The position numbers were made by a program, and so were the translations under genes. A stretch of DNA of 54,704 bases from Nitrospiraceae bacterium. GTDB taxonomy: Bacteria; Nitrospirota; Thermodesulfovibrionia; UBA6902. Shown in pieces: positions 24,394 through 34,294 of this stretch; position 1 is the stretch's first letter, and each line of letters opens with the position of its first letter. Where the stretch lies: positions 1 through 54,704 of the forward strand of contig QZJG01000041.1 of NCBI GenBank assembly GCA_003599275.1, given 5' to 3'. Under the pieces are notes generated by a model that did no database searches, was not told the origin of the DNA, and saw nothing but the letters and a program-made list of their open reading frames with translations.

Positions 24394-25247
24394 GTGATTA
24401 TTCCATAAAGAAATTATTCTGGAAGAGATTTAAACGGAACAAGCTTGCTATAGCCGGCGGGGTTGTCGTGCTTGCGCTTTTCTTTATCGCGGCCGTTGCT
24501 CCTTTTATTTCACCTTTAAATCCAAATGACATTGACAGACGGCACATCCTTGAGCCTCCGGGCGCGGGACACCTTCTCGGTACTGATGACCTCGGCAGAG
24601 ACGTGCTTTCAAGGATGATTTACGGAAGCAGGATATCTTTATCAGTAGGATTTGTGGCCGTAGGGATAGCGACGCTTATAGGGATGCTCGTCGGAGCGAT
24701 ATCGGGATACTACGCCGGCTGGCTGGACAGGATAATAATGAGGTTTATCGATATCATGCTCTCCATCCCGACTTTTTTCCTGATATTAGCAGTGATCGCC
24801 TTTATCGGGCCGAGCATATGGAACATTATGATAGTCATAGGTCTTACATCATGGATGGGCGTGGCACGCCTGGTGAGGGCGGAGTTTTTGTCGCTGAAGG
24901 AAAGAGAATTCGTGCTTGCAGCAAAGGCCCTCGGCGCAGGCGATATGCGGATAATCTTCGGTCACATCATGGTCAACAGTCTTTCTCCTGTTTTTGTGTC
25001 CGCCGTATTGGGAGTGGCAGGCGCCATTTTGGTGGAGTCGGCGCTCAGTTTTTTAGGCATAGGCATTCAGCCGCCGATCCCAAGCTGGGGGAATATTCTT
25101 ACATTAGGGAAAGACAACCTTGAGATAGCGTGGTGGCTCTCGGTCTTTCCGGGCCTTGCCATCCTGATAACCGTGTTAAGTTACAACCTTGTCGGAGAAG
25201 GCCTGCGCGACGCCCTTGACCCGCGTTTATGGGGAAGCGGGGAGTAA
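24390..25247 (+). CDS. ABC transporter permease, DppC/OppC type
   Basis: 285 residues. N-terminal [20 protein letters not shown] and the [17 protein letters not shown](G) plus [19 protein letters not shown] blocks are the signature of DppC-type permeases; the EAA loop is [18 protein letters not shown]. Membrane protein with about six segments. The ATG overlaps the previous stop. No ATP-binding subunit gene follows; rpsB starts 170 bp on, so the ATPases must come from elsewhere. Confidence 0.94.
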   Translation: MSDYSIKKLFWKRFKRNKLAIAGGVVVLALFFIAAVAPFISPLNPNDIDRRHILEPPGAGHLLGTDDLGRDVLSRMIYGSRISLSVGFVAVGIATLIGMLVGAISGYYAGWLDRIIMRFIDIMLSIPTFFLILAVIAFIGPSIWNIMIVIGLTSWMGVARLVRAEFLSLKEREFVLAAKALGAGDMRIIFGHIMVNSLSPVFVSAVLGVAGAILVESALSFLGIGIQPPIPSWGNILTLGKDNLEIAWWLSVFPGLAILITVLSYNLVGEGLRDALDPRLWGSGE

Positions 25248-25299
25248 AATTGAAAATTTATTGCAATAATTTCACTGCTTGTGATAGTCTTATTAGTAC

Positions 25300-25417
25300 T
25301 TGAAACTGGAAGATTTTCTTCCGGATAAAACACACGTCCGGCTAATCTTCTCCCTTACAGTGCCCGGTAGCCGGGATCCGGGGAGAAAGGACGGAGGAAA
25401 AAACTGAGGAGGTACTC
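25300..25417 (+). promoter_or_regulatory. Structured leader of rpsB, candidate autoregulatory RNA
   Basis: Three nested or adjacent stems: 25308-25322 (GGAAGA/TCTTCC, loop of 3), 25363-25375 (CCCGG/CCGGG, loop of 3), and an outer pairing of CTTCTCCC near 25347 with GGGGAGAA near 25380 enclosing it. GAGGAGGT before the rpsB ATG lies outside the stems. Ribosomal protein S2 represses its own operon in other bacteria; whether this leader binds S2 is inference. Confidence 0.45.
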
Positions 25418-26191
25418 ATGGTTGTAACAATGAAAGAACTTTTGGAGGCCGGTGTCCATTTCGGACATCAGGTAAAGCGCTGGAATCCCAAGATGAAAAA
25501 ATACATCTTCGGGCAGCGTAACGGCATCTACATTGTAGATCTCCAGAAAACAGTCAAGATGTTTGAGGAGGCTTACAATTTCGTCAAAAACCTTTCCGCC
25601 AATGGAGAGTCCATCCTGTTTGTAGGGACCAAAAAACAGGCGCAGGATGTGGTGATCGAAGAGGCACAAAGGTCTGGATCTTTTTTTGTAAACCAGCGCT
25701 GGCTTGGCGGAATGCTCACCAACTTCACTACCATAAAACAGGGGATTGAAAAACTGAAGAAGATAGAGAAGATGAAAGAAGACGGGACGTACGACCTCCT
25801 CACCAAAAAAGAGGTAGCAAGATACGAAGGGGAGAGGATGCGTCTTGAAAAAAACCTGAGCGGGGTAAAGGAAATGAAGGCATTGCCCGGGGCCATTTTT
25901 ATTATCGACCCCAAAAAAGAATCCATTGCAATCGCCGAGGCAAAAAATTTGTCGATCCCCATTCTCGCCCTTGTCGACACCAACTGCGACCCCGACGGGA
26001 TCGATTACGTAGTACCCGGCAATGATGACGCCATAAGGTCTATCAAATTAATCACCTCCAAAATCGCCGAGGCCGTGCTCGAAGGCAAAAGCATCTTGAA
26101 CAAGACAGCCCTGGAGGCGTCTGAAAAAGAGGCGATAGCCGGAAAAGTGGCTGAAGAAGAGAGACAGGAGAAGGAGGAAGTCGCAGGATGA
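25418..26191 (+). CDS. rpsB: 30S ribosomal protein S2
   Basis: 257 residues. S2 is a late-assembling protein of the small subunit and contacts S1. Signature blocks: [50 protein letters not shown] and [20 protein letters not shown]. The C-terminal 25 residues are acidic ([10 protein letters not shown]). Strong ribosome binding site GAGGAGGT. It overlaps tsf by 4 nt, the standard rpsB-tsf arrangement. Confidence 0.98.
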   Translation: MVVTMKELLEAGVHFGHQVKRWNPKMKKYIFGQRNGIYIVDLQKTVKMFEEAYNFVKNLSANGESILFVGTKKQAQDVVIEEAQRSGSFFVNQRWLGGMLTNFTTIKQGIEKLKKIEKMKEDGTYDLLTKKEVARYEGERMRLEKNLSGVKEMKALPGAIFIIDPKKESIAIAEAKNLSIPILALVDTNCDPDGIDYVVPGNDDAIRSIKLITSKIAEAVLEGKSILNKTALEASEKEAIAGKVAEEERQEKEEVAG

Positions 26192-27048
26192 TTACAGCGG
26201 ACGCAGTAAAAAAACTTAGAGAGCAGACGGGTGCAGGCATGATGGAGTGCAAGAAGGCACTCACCGAGAGCGGCGGAGATTTTGATAAGGCCGTTGACCT
26301 GCTGCGTCAAAAGGGACTTGCGGCTGCCGCCAAGAAGGCCGGGCGTATCGCTGCCGAAGGAGTTATTGCCCTGCGCGTCTCCGGGACGACCGGGGTGCTT
26401 GTAGAGGTCAACAGCGAGACGGATTTTGTTGCCAAAAATGAGGAGTTTCAGAAGTTTGCAGGAGACATTGCTGAACTTGTCTCGCAGCAAAACCCGTCTG
26501 ACATTCAAATACTTTCAAACATGACAGTTGGAAACGCCACTGTCGAAGCAAAGCGGCAGGAGCTTATACAGAAGATCGGTGAGAACCTGTCCGTCCGCAG
26601 GTTTGTCCGTTTCGAAACCGGCGGAAAGATCGCCTCGTACCTGCACGGTACGCGCATTGGAGTCATAGTTGACTATGAGGGAGGAGATGAGCAGTTAGGT
26701 AAAGACCTCGCAATGCAGGTCGCAGCCTCCAACCCGCTTTATCTTAGCCGGGAGACCGTACCTGCCGAAGACCTCAACCGGGAGCGCGCTATTTTCGAGG
26801 CGCAGGCGAAGGAGTTCGGCAAACCGGCCAACGTTATCGGCAAAATAGTGGAAGGCAAACTGGAAAAATTTTTCGGCGATACATGCCTCATTGATCAGCT
26901 CTTCATAAAAGATCCGGACGGCAAGCAAAAGGTCAAAGATATTCTCAAAGGCGCCGTCATCCGCAGGTTTGCCCGGTTCCAGGTCGGCGAGGGAATTGAG
27001 AAGAAGAAGGAAAATTTTTGCGAGGAGGTTTCCGCTCAGCTCAAGTAA
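26188..27048 (+). CDS. tsf: Elongation factor Ts
   Basis: 286 residues. EF-Ts exchanges GDP for GTP on EF-Tu. N-terminal UBA-like domain [19 protein letters not shown], then [13 protein letters not shown], and the second half [25 protein letters not shown] (as [11 protein letters not shown] and [13 protein letters not shown]). C-terminal SCIDQ-like block reads [12 protein letters not shown]. Translationally coupled to rpsB by an ATGA overlap; pyrH follows after 14 nt. Confidence 0.98.
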   Translation: MITADAVKKLREQTGAGMMECKKALTESGGDFDKAVDLLRQKGLAAAAKKAGRIAAEGVIALRVSGTTGVLVEVNSETDFVAKNEEFQKFAGDIAELVSQQNPSDIQILSNMTVGNATVEAKRQELIQKIGENLSVRRFVRFETGGKIASYLHGTRIGVIVDYEGGDEQLGKDLAMQVAASNPLYLSRETVPAEDLNRERAIFEAQAKEFGKPANVIGKIVEGKLEKFFGDTCLIDQLFIKDPDGKQKVKDILKGAVIRRFARFQVGEGIEKKKENFCEEVSAQLK

Positions 27049-27062
27049 AGCTGTGAATACCT

Positions 27063-27803
27063 ATGTCACGAGCACGGTTCAAACGCGTATTACTCAAGTT
27101 AAGCGGCGAAGCCCTTATGGGGAGCAAAAGCTTCGGCATCGATCAAAAGGTTGTACAATTTATATCGAAGGAGCTTAAAGGGCTTAAAGGTCTTGGTGTT
27201 CAGATCGCGATAGTCATAGGGGGAGGCAACATCTTTCGCGGCCTTGAGGCAAGCGCAGAAGGTATGGAGAGGACATCCGCCGACTACATGGGCATGCTGG
27301 CGACCGCGTTAAATGCCCTTGCCCTTCAAAATGCACTGGAGGTCAACGGGATGCCGTCGAGAGTTCTGTCGGCCATAGAAATGCGTGAATTGGCCGAGCC
27401 ATATATCAGGAGACGGGCTGTCAGGCACCTTGAAAAGGGAAGGTTTGTAATATTCGCATGCGGTACCGGCAACCCTTACTTTACCACGGACACGGCTGCG
27501 GCCCTCAGGGCGATGGAAATAGGCGCCGACATTATATTGAAGGCCACGAAAGTCGACGGCGTGTACAGCAGCGACCCCATGAAAGACCCGGCCGCGAAGA
27601 GATTCCCTGAGATCACTTATATAGATGTCCTGAAAAGAGGGCTGAAGGTCATGGATTCCACCGCGATATCGCTCTGTATGGACAACAATCTTCCAATAGT
27701 CGTCTTCAGTCTCATGAAAAAAGGCAACATCTCGAAAATCCTGACAGGTAAAAAGATCGGAACAGTAGTAAGAGGAGGGGCCCCTGATGCAAAAAGAGAT
27801 TAA
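27063..27803 (+). CDS. pyrH: Uridylate kinase
   Basis: 246 residues. PyrH phosphorylates UMP to UDP and is a hexameric amino-acid-kinase-fold enzyme, regulated by GTP and UTP in other bacteria. Visible: [28 protein letters not shown], the [17 protein letters not shown] block, [35 protein letters not shown] and the [19 protein letters not shown] stretch. Member of rpsB-tsf-pyrH-frr, and its end overlaps frr by 17 nt. Confidence 0.97.
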   Translation: MSRARFKRVLLKLSGEALMGSKSFGIDQKVVQFISKELKGLKGLGVQIAIVIGGGNIFRGLEASAEGMERTSADYMGMLATALNALALQNALEVNGMPSRVLSAIEMRELAEPYIRRRAVRHLEKGRFVIFACGTGNPYFTTDTAAALRAMEIGADIILKATKVDGVYSSDPMKDPAAKRFPEITYIDVLKRGLKVMDSTAISLCMDNNLPIVVFSLMKKGNISKILTGKKIGTVVRGGAPDAKRD

Positions 27804-28344
27804 GAAAAAATTGACGGACAAAATGGAGAAGACCGTCGACAGCCTGAAAAAAGAGCTTGCAGGCATCAGGACGGGCCGCGCATCCTTATCGATTTTCGAA
27901 GGAATAGTGATTGATTATTTCGGAACGCCGACCCCGATCAGTCATGTTGCGACATTAAGCGTGCCGGAAAGCAAAATGATAACGATCCAGCCCTGGGACC
28001 CGAAATTGATATCTGAAATCGAGAGGGCCATCCAGAAATCCGACCTTGGACTGAATCCGGGCAACGACGGAAAGATGATAAGAGTATCTATCCCCTCTCT
28101 TACAGAGGAGCGAAGAAAAGAGATCGTTAAACAGGTGCACAAAAAAGGCGAAGATGCCAAGATCGCTTTAAGAAATGTCCGCAGGGAGATCAACGACGAA
28201 GCAAAAAAACTTGAAAAAGAAAAACATATAAGCGAAGACGATACCAAGCGCGCCATCGAGGAGATACAGAAAACTACCGACACATATATCAAGAAAGTGG
28301 ACGATGTGGTTTATCATAAAGAAACAGAAGTAATGGAGGTCTGA
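27787..28344 (+). CDS. frr: Ribosome recycling factor
   Basis: 185 residues. RRF splits post-termination ribosomes with EF-G. Visible: [75 protein letters not shown] and the [20 protein letters not shown] helix. The start lies inside the pyrH coding end, with AGGAGG a few bases upstream. Confidence 0.98.
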   Translation: MQKEIKKKLTDKMEKTVDSLKKELAGIRTGRASLSIFEGIVIDYFGTPTPISHVATLSVPESKMITIQPWDPKLISEIERAIQKSDLGLNPGNDGKMIRVSIPSLTEERRKEIVKQVHKKGEDAKIALRNVRREINDEAKKLEKEKHISEDDTKRAIEEIQKTTDTYIKKVDDVVYHKETEVMEV

Positions 28345-28398
28345 CAGTACTTACTGATTCGTAAATTACAAATTAATAACTAAGGTAAAGGAGGACTT

Positions 28399-29403
28399 AT
28401 GGCTTTACGCGTCGGCATTAACGGTTTTGGAAGGATTGGAAGAAACTTTTTCAGGATATGCTCTAAAGAACCTGCGATTGAAGTTGTGGGGATTAACGAT
28501 CTTACTGACGCAAAGACATTGGCCCATATTTTACGTTACGACTCCGTTCACGGAATCTTTGACGCTGATATCCAGGTCAGGGAAAACAGCCTCGTTGTTA
28601 ACGGAAAGGAAATCAGGGTCACAGCTTTAACTGACCCGGCCCAACTGCCGTGGAAAGACCTGAATGTAGACATAGTGCTTGAATCAACAGGCCGTTTTGT
28701 CGACAAAGCCGGGGCCTCAAAGCATATTGATGCCGGCGCAAACTGGGTCATTATATCCGCTCCCGCAAAAGAACCTGACGCCACGATATGCATGGGCGTC
28801 AATGAAGAGACCCTCGATATATCAAAACACAAGGTAATATCCAATGCGTCATGCACGACAAACTGTCTTGCGCCGATTGCAAAGGTCATTGACCAGAAGT
28901 TCACCATCAAGCGCGGCCTCATGACCACGATCCACGCATACACAAACGACCAGCGCATACTCGACCTCCCTCACAAGGATTTAAGGAGGACGCGTGCGGC
29001 AGCCCTTTCAATGATACCCACCACGACAGGGGCCGCAAAGGCAGTCAGTCTGGTCCTTCCCCATTTAAAAGGCAAGCTGGACGGTTTCGCAATGAGAGTG
29101 CCCACACCGAATGTCTCCGTAGTTGACCTGGTCGCAGACGTTGGAAAAGAGGTGACCGCGGAATCAGTGAATGCAGCGCTGAAAGAGGCTGCGGCAGGCC
29201 CGCTCAAAGGTATATTGCAATACTGTGACGAGCCGCTTGTGTCAATAGATTTCAACGGCAATCCGCATTCATCCATAGTTGACGCAGCGCTTACCAAGGT
29301 AATGGACGGCAATATGGTAAAAGTCCTGTCATGGTACGACAACGAGTGGGGATACAGCACCCGTCTCAAAGACCTGATGCTTTATATTGAAAAGAAGAGG
29401 TAG
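28399..29403 (+). CDS. gap: Glyceraldehyde-3-phosphate dehydrogenase, type I
   Basis: 334 residues. Uses NAD(P) to oxidise GAP to 1,3-bisphosphoglycerate, or the reverse in gluconeogenesis. N-terminal VGINGFGRIGRNFFR for NAD, catalytic C152 in SNASCTTNCLAP, HAYTNDQRILDLPHKDLRR, and the C-terminal WYDNEWGYSTRL. Good ribosome binding site (AAAGGAGGACTT). It follows frr by 54 bp and precedes pgk by 8 bp, so gap-pgk is a glycolytic pair. Confidence 0.98.
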   Translation: MALRVGINGFGRIGRNFFRICSKEPAIEVVGINDLTDAKTLAHILRYDSVHGIFDADIQVRENSLVVNGKEIRVTALTDPAQLPWKDLNVDIVLESTGRFVDKAGASKHIDAGANWVIISAPAKEPDATICMGVNEETLDISKHKVISNASCTTNCLAPIAKVIDQKFTIKRGLMTTIHAYTNDQRILDLPHKDLRRTRAAALSMIPTTTGAAKAVSLVLPHLKGKLDGFAMRVPTPNVSVVDLVADVGKEVTAESVNAALKEAAAGPLKGILQYCDEPLVSIDFNGNPHSSIVDAALTKVMDGNMVKVLSWYDNEWGYSTRLKDLMLYIEKKR

Positions 29404-29411
29404 GCCAAGTT

Positions 29412-30632
29412 ATGGAAAACAGTCATTCCATTCCCATTAAAGGGGTCCTGAACAAACTCTCCATAAGAGATCTGGGCATCAGGGGCAAGAAGGTCTTTGT
29501 CCGTGTGGATTTTAACGTGCCCCTGGATGAGAACCATAATATAACAGATGACAGGAGAATACGTTCCGCGCTGCCTACCATCAATTACGCAATTGACGAA
29601 GGCGCCAAAATAATAATCGCCTCGCATCTTGGAAGACCCAAAGGTAAAGTCGACAAGCGATACGGACTTTCGTCCGTATCGAGAAGACTGCAGCGCCTTA
29701 TCAAAAAGGAAGTGAAGTTCCTCCCGGACTGTATCGGACCCGATACGGAGGCCGCAGTCGCAAATATGTCCGACGGGGACATAATACTCCTTGAAAACCT
29801 GAGGTTCCACCCGGAAGAAGAAAAGAATGACGAAGAGTTCAGCAGAAAGCTGTCAAAACTCGCCGACTACTACGTAAATGATGCCTTTGGTGCGGCCCAC
29901 AGGAGTCATGCATCGATAACCGGGATAACGAAATTTCTGCCTGCCGCCGCGGGGTTCCTGCTTCAAAAGGAGATAGAATACCTGCAGGGCGTCACCACTC
30001 ATCCGGTCAGGCCCTTTGTCGCGATACTCGGCGGGGCAAAGGTCTCGGGCAAGATAGACGTTATAAAAAATCTCGAAAAAAAGGTCGACAAAGTCATTGT
30101 GGGCGGTGGCATGGCCTTCACCTTTTTAAAGGCCATGGGATACAACGTCGGCGACTCGCTTGTGGAAAATGATATGCTCAACCTTGCCAATGAAATAATA
30201 AAGAGCGTCACGTCAAAAGGGATCAAATTCTATCTGCCGGTTGACTGCGTTATCGCCCAAAGTATCGAGCCGGGGGCCGAGACAAAACTCGTCACGGCAC
30301 AGGAGATACCCAATGGATGGAAGGCCGTTGACATAGGCCCCGCATCGGTCAAACTCTTCTCGGAGGCACTGGAAAGCGCAAAGACGATCCTGTGGAACGG
30401 TCCGATGGGCGTATTTGAAGTGGACGCCTTTTCACGCGGCACATTCGCTATAGCGCACGCGGTTGCCGACGCTTACGCGCTTACAATCGTAGGCGGTGGA
30501 GATACGGACCTTGCGGTAAGCAGGGCGGGTGTTGCGGAGAGCATCTCTTTCATCTCTACAGGCGGAGGCGCGGCCCTTGAGCTTCTTGAGGGAAAAGAAC
30601 TGCCGGGGCTCATGGCATTGACGGACAAGTAG
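29412..30632 (+). CDS. pgk: Phosphoglycerate kinase
   Basis: 406 residues. PGK moves phosphate between 1,3-BPG and ADP. Seen: KKVFVRVDFNVPLDE, ASHLGRPKGK, LLENLRFHPEEEKND, VNDAFGAAHRSHAS, LGGAKVSGKIDVI, and the nucleotide-binding end TIVGGGDTDLAVSRAG plus STGGGAALELLEGKELPG. The first 15 residues are longer than in most PGKs, and the ribosome binding site of the ATG at 29412 is weak (GGCCAAGTT). It converges with smpB, 14 bp away, with no visible terminator. Confidence 0.97.
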   Translation: MENSHSIPIKGVLNKLSIRDLGIRGKKVFVRVDFNVPLDENHNITDDRRIRSALPTINYAIDEGAKIIIASHLGRPKGKVDKRYGLSSVSRRLQRLIKKEVKFLPDCIGPDTEAAVANMSDGDIILLENLRFHPEEEKNDEEFSRKLSKLADYYVNDAFGAAHRSHASITGITKFLPAAAGFLLQKEIEYLQGVTTHPVRPFVAILGGAKVSGKIDVIKNLEKKVDKVIVGGGMAFTFLKAMGYNVGDSLVENDMLNLANEIIKSVTSKGIKFYLPVDCVIAQSIEPGAETKLVTAQEIPNGWKAVDIGPASVKLFSEALESAKTILWNGPMGVFEVDAFSRGTFAIAHAVADAYALTIVGGGDTDLAVSRAGVAESISFISTGGGAALELLEGKELPGLMALTDK

Positions 30633-30646
30633 AAAAATTTTAGAAA

Positions 30647-31102
30647 TTAATTTTTCCTCCTCATGTGCCGCTCTATCTCCCTTTTAGCTTCTTTTTCTTT
30701 TATCGATTCTCTTTTTTCGTATTGCCTCTTGCCTTTTGCGAGGCCTATCTCAACCTTTGCCTTCCCGTTTTTAAAATAAATCTTGAGCGGCACAAGGGTG
30801 AAACCCTTCTGGCTTATATTCCCCCAGAGCCTGTCTATCTCCTTTCTGTGAAGGAGCAGTTTTCTGGTCCTCAATGGGTCATGGTTTTGAATGTTGCCGT
30901 GAGTGTAAGGGCTGATATGACAATTCAGGAGGAACGCCTCGCTGTTTTTAATAACGGCATAGCTGTCCTTAAGATTGGCCTTGCCGTCTCTGAGAGACTT
31001 CACCTCGGTGCCGAGAAGCGAAATCCCGGCTTCATAAGTCCCCTCAATATGGTAATCATGATATGCCTTCCTGTTCGTGGCAACAACTACATTTTCCATC
31101 AT
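30647..31102 (-). CDS. smpB: SsrA-binding protein SmpB
   Basis: 151 residues. SmpB brings tmRNA to stalled ribosomes. Signature: [40 protein letters not shown], the [20 protein letters not shown] block, [20 protein letters not shown] and the basic tail [12 protein letters not shown] looked for tmRNA (ssrA) next to it and did not find one. The flanking 31103-31207 gap has no recognisable element. Confidence 0.97.
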   Translation of the reverse strand: MMENVVVATNRKAYHDYHIEGTYEAGISLLGTEVKSLRDGKANLKDSYAVIKNSEAFLLNCHISPYTHGNIQNHDPLRTRKLLLHRKEIDRLWGNISQKGFTLVPLKIYFKNGKAKVEIGLAKGKRQYEKRESIKEKEAKREIERHMRRKN

Positions 31103-31207
31103 AGAGAGGATAACCTACGTTACTCCGCAAGTCAATATTGGAACCAGGGGGATTCTTCACTGCGTTCAGAACGACATGTGCCTGAATGCAATTTGCACAG
31201 CCGGTCC

Positions 31208-32386
31208 TTAAAAACCGAACAATTCCAGGAAGCAGGTCATCAAATCAATAGAACCGGAGCCCTGGCAAAAGGAAAATAAACTAAGGATAAGCGCCCCCAT
31301 GACAACCAGGAGGACCAGCACAGGTTTTTTCAGACCTTTTTTCTCTGTCACGGGTATTGAAAAGCCGGTTGCGGACTCCTTCCTGACCGGTTGGTATATT
31401 TCCGTCCATTTATTATTATGTCCGGTACCGGCGCTGCCGGGTCCCCTGCCTAATGGTTGTACGGTGTCCGCAGCAGGTTTTTCAGGTCCTTTTACCGGGG
31501 CATTTCCGCTTAAGGATGCGGCCTGCTTCATTCTCTCCAGACTTTTGAGTTTTATCTTGTAATGAAAGATCGCTTTTGATAATCCCATTCCTTCGGCAAT
31601 TTCATTGACATCATCGATATCTACTGCCGTTTTCCCTTTTTCAAATGCGGCGTTGAGGCACCTGTCACATAATGAATTGATTACACGGGGCGTGTTCCCT
31701 GAGCTAAAGGCGAGGTCCAACGCTTCCCACCCGGTATCTGAAAATATGGAAGGGAGCCCCCCGGCCACCCGGATGCGATGTGAAACATATTCACGTATTC
31801 TCTCGCCCTTCATCTTTCCCATAATCTCAAGGGTCGCTATGCGCTGTCTGAGGGGCTCCATCTCCGGCCTGTTGATCGTTTCCAGCAATTCCTCCTGGCC
31901 CAGTAAAAGTATATGGAGGAACTTGGTCGGGCCTTCCTCAAGATTGTTCAGCAGACGAATGCCGTTGATGAGCGCATCGTCCGCCATCAGGTGTGATTCA
32001 TCTATTATAAGAAGGCATTTGCCGCCTTCAGAATTGATCTTCAAAAGGGCATCCTTAATGTCCCTTAAAAGAAATACCTTCTCGGATGACGAAGGTGTAA
32101 GACCGAGTTCCTGGGCTATAAACAGAAAAAGCTCTATACTGTTTCCCGGCGGCACGGCCATCCAGATAAGTTTCACTGCATCAGAAAAATCGGATTTTAT
32201 CATTTGACTCAGGGTTGTCTTGCCTGACCCTATAGGCCCTGCTACTACCATCAACCCCCGGCCTGCCCGTAAAGAATCTTCTATCCGGCTGCGTACCCGC
32301 GCATGGTCCCCCTCATCGAAAAAAAATGCGGGATCAGGCACATTCTCAAATGGCAGCATTTTAAGACCGAAGTGTTTAGTGTACAT
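31208..32386 (-). CDS. ExeA/GspA-like AAA ATPase with a C-terminal membrane segment
   Basis: 392 residues. N-terminal YTKHFGLKMLPFENVPDPAFF is the ExeA/GspA family opening. Walker A is GPIGSGKTT (50-58) and Walker B CLLIIDESH (to 131), then LLGQEELLETINRPEMEPLRQRI (in part). A Pro/Gly-rich linker (about 295-350) and a single hydrophobic segment (355-372) follow; the remaining 20 residues are short. In Aeromonas ExeA works with ExeB to place the type II secretin through the peptidoglycan; here no peptidoglycan-binding domain follows the membrane segment. No secretion gene is adjacent. It may equally serve pilus or capsule export. Confidence 0.85.
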   Translation of the reverse strand: MYTKHFGLKMLPFENVPDPAFFFDEGDHARVRSRIEDSLRAGRGLMVVAGPIGSGKTTLSQMIKSDFSDAVKLIWMAVPPGNSIELFLFIAQELGLTPSSSEKVFLLRDIKDALLKINSEGGKCLLIIDESHLMADDALINGIRLLNNLEEGPTKFLHILLLGQEELLETINRPEMEPLRQRIATLEIMGKMKGERIREYVSHRIRVAGGLPSIFSDTGWEALDLAFSSGNTPRVINSLCDRCLNAAFEKGKTAVDIDDVNEIAEGMGLSKAIFHYKIKLKSLERMKQAASLSGNAPVKGPEKPAADTVQPLGRGPGSAGTGHNNKWTEIYQPVRKESATGFSIPVTEKKGLKKPVLVLLVVMGALILSLFSFCQGSGSIDLMTCFLELFGF

Positions 32387-32611
32387 ATTATCTCAAAACT
32401 CCTTGTCCTTCGGGGATGAACGTTGCCTCATCCCGTCGGTATTTAACACACCTTAATCTGTTTCATCAGAAAGGCATTTGATAACAGTTGTTCTTGACTA
32501 TGATAACACCTGATACTGTAAAAAATACAATGGAAGCCCGCAGGCCGGCATCCCGATTTCCTCAATGAAAATATTATAAAATGCAGAGGCACGAGCAAAT
32601 TGCCTGTTCGG
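32387..32611. other. 225-bp gap upstream of the ExeA-like gene
   Basis: Non-coding, with a CCTTGTCCTTCGGGG and ATCCCGTCGGTA patch near 32402-32450. I found neither a sigma-54 spacing match nor a convincing sigma-70 promoter on the minus strand for the ExeA-like gene. Confidence 0.4.
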
Positions 32612-34138
32612 TCACCCCGGTCCCATCGTAAAAAATGGCGCGTGATTGGAGGTGAATATGGGGGGGTCTTTTTTTAATATCTCAGAGACTGCCCTGTTTC
32701 TTTTAAACTCCCTGTCAATGAACCCCCTTACCTGTTTCCTGCCCCACCCTTTCGGATGCAGGAAGTCCGCGTAAAGTGAAAGGTCTCCTTCGTAAAAGTC
32801 GCCGGTCGTGAATTTCCCCGCTTCCGGTCCGCGGACCGGCATATTGAATATAGCAAGATTCAGGAAACCGATTTCGTCCCTGTGACTGACGACAAATTCA
32901 AGGGTCTTCCGCGCTTCTGAAAGGGACTCTGCAGGGGTGCCGAAGAGGAGATAGACATACGCGGCAATCCCTGCCTTCTTCAGTGTCTTTAAAGCCAGAG
33001 ACGCTGTCCCGAGATCGGTCCCCTTCTCCAAACGGTCGAGCACTCCCTGATCTCCTGATTCAAGGCCGAGCTTGAGCATCACACACCCTGACTTTTTTAA
33101 AGACATGCAAAAATCCATATCTGCAAGCAGCCTGCTGATACGCGCAAAACCATACCACGGGACGCCTAACGGCTTACCGGTCAGTTTCTCTAAGAGCGCG
33201 GGGCTTATGGCGTTGTCCAGGAAATGGACCATGACAGGGTTTGTTTTTGCAATAAGGCCCTCGAGATCACACATCACTTTTTCAGGAGGCAGCGGTATAT
33301 ACGGATTGCCCTCGGCCCTTTCGGGACAGAATGTACATTTGTTCCAGTAGCAGCCGCCTGAAGCACTGTAAGGCAGGATAAAATTGGGGGACAGGTAATT
33401 TTCCAGAAGGAAGAGATCATAACACGGCATGAAATGTTCTTCCTGAATATCATTTATTCCCAGGAGCGAAAGCAGCTTATTTTCCCCGGGCCCTGCAACG
33501 AGGTGGTCCACCAACCCTTTGAACGGATTTTTCCATTCCGGACCTTTCATCCAGGATGTCACAAGTCCTCCGCCCACTACGATGGTTATTCCGGGGAATT
33601 CTTTTCTCAACAAGCCAAGCATCGCAAATGTGCACAGGGCCTGGCTTAAATAATTCAGGGAAAATCCGACAACTGAAGGATTTTCTCTCTGAACAAGGGC
33701 CAAAAGCCTTTTCCTGAAATACGGATAAAAAGGATTAAACTCCGGATTTTCAGCCGCTCTTAGCAGGTCACTACTCCTCAGGGGAGAAAGTTCATGATGA
33801 TGGAAATCCGCGAGGCCCACGGTGAAACCATTATCCACGGACATCTCAACGGCGCGGTCCAGATCAATGACAGCGCGTTTGTAGCGGTCTATTGAGTGAT
33901 ACGTCTTCCGGTCTTTCAGCGAGGCATAATTTTTGGAACGATCGCGAAATGCGCGGGCGGTCCATTTGTCGGAGGGGGTGCGGGTCTGCCGCAGACCGTT
34001 TATCGAATAAAGAAGCGCCTCCATGTTCGCATCGAGGACCTCATGCCTGACGTTATAATGCTTGAGCGCTCCTGAAAGTCTTGCCAGCCCTGCGGGCGGC
34101 TCACACGGCTTTGCTACGGGTGGGTAAATGAGTATCAT
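32612..34138 (-). CDS. Radical SAM protein with B12-binding-like N-terminal region
   Basis: 508 residues. N-terminal half (about 1-250) resembles a cobalamin-binding-type Rossmann region (LIYPPVAKPCEPPAGLARLSG, SVVGFSLNYLSQAL, ITIVVGGGLVTSW). The cluster motif is C263-x4-C268-x2-C271 (GGCYWNKCTFCPE), a CX4CX2C spacing instead of the standard CX3CX2C. Then KLGLESGDQGVLDRLEKGTD and a helical C-terminal part. Members of this class are usually tailoring enzymes; no substrate is evident. Single gene, read divergently from alaS. Confidence 0.8.
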   Translation of the reverse strand: MILIYPPVAKPCEPPAGLARLSGALKHYNVRHEVLDANMEALLYSINGLRQTRTPSDKWTARAFRDRSKNYASLKDRKTYHSIDRYKRAVIDLDRAVEMSVDNGFTVGLADFHHHELSPLRSSDLLRAAENPEFNPFYPYFRKRLLALVQRENPSVVGFSLNYLSQALCTFAMLGLLRKEFPGITIVVGGGLVTSWMKGPEWKNPFKGLVDHLVAGPGENKLLSLLGINDIQEEHFMPCYDLFLLENYLSPNFILPYSASGGCYWNKCTFCPERAEGNPYIPLPPEKVMCDLEGLIAKTNPVMVHFLDNAISPALLEKLTGKPLGVPWYGFARISRLLADMDFCMSLKKSGCVMLKLGLESGDQGVLDRLEKGTDLGTASLALKTLKKAGIAAYVYLLFGTPAESLSEARKTLEFVVSHRDEIGFLNLAIFNMPVRGPEAGKFTTGDFYEGDLSLYADFLHPKGWGRKQVRGFIDREFKRNRAVSEILKKDPPIFTSNHAPFFTMGPG

Positions 34139-34166
34139 CAGTCATCTGATTTTAGCAGTTCAGTGC

Positions 34167-34194
34167 AAAAAACTGTATATAAAATTGCTATAAT
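34167..34194 (+). promoter_or_regulatory. Extended -10 promoter of alaS
   Basis: TGCTATAAT (TATAAT at 34189-34194) gives a perfect -10 with the extended TG. The -35 position holds only an A-rich GCAAAAA, typical of extended -10 promoters. Expected start about 34201, leaving a leader of about 94 nt. Confidence 0.5.
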
Positions 34195-34244
34195 ACGGTA
34201 TCATATACGGGCCTTAAATTTATATTAAACTTCAGGGAACGCCA

Positions 34245-34269
34245 TTTGAACAGTTTAAACTCGTTCAAA
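34245..34269 (+). promoter_or_regulatory. Near-perfect 25-bp palindrome in the alaS leader
   Basis: TTTGAAC, AGTTTAAACT, C, GTTCAAA: 12-bp arms complementary except for one unpaired C and no loop. It ends 25 nt before the ATG. Being loopless it suits a dimeric protein site rather than an RNA hairpin. Confidence 0.6.
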
Positions 34270-34294
34270 CAGTTTCCGAGGTTCACAATTAATA

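Noticed and set aside
31103..31207. Possible tmRNA (ssrA) next to smpB
   Set aside because: No tRNA-like ends or tag-like frame found; the gap is too short.
31605..32207. 200-codon plus-strand frame opposite the ExeA-like ATPase
   Set aside because: Antisense shadow of a gene with clear Walker motifs.
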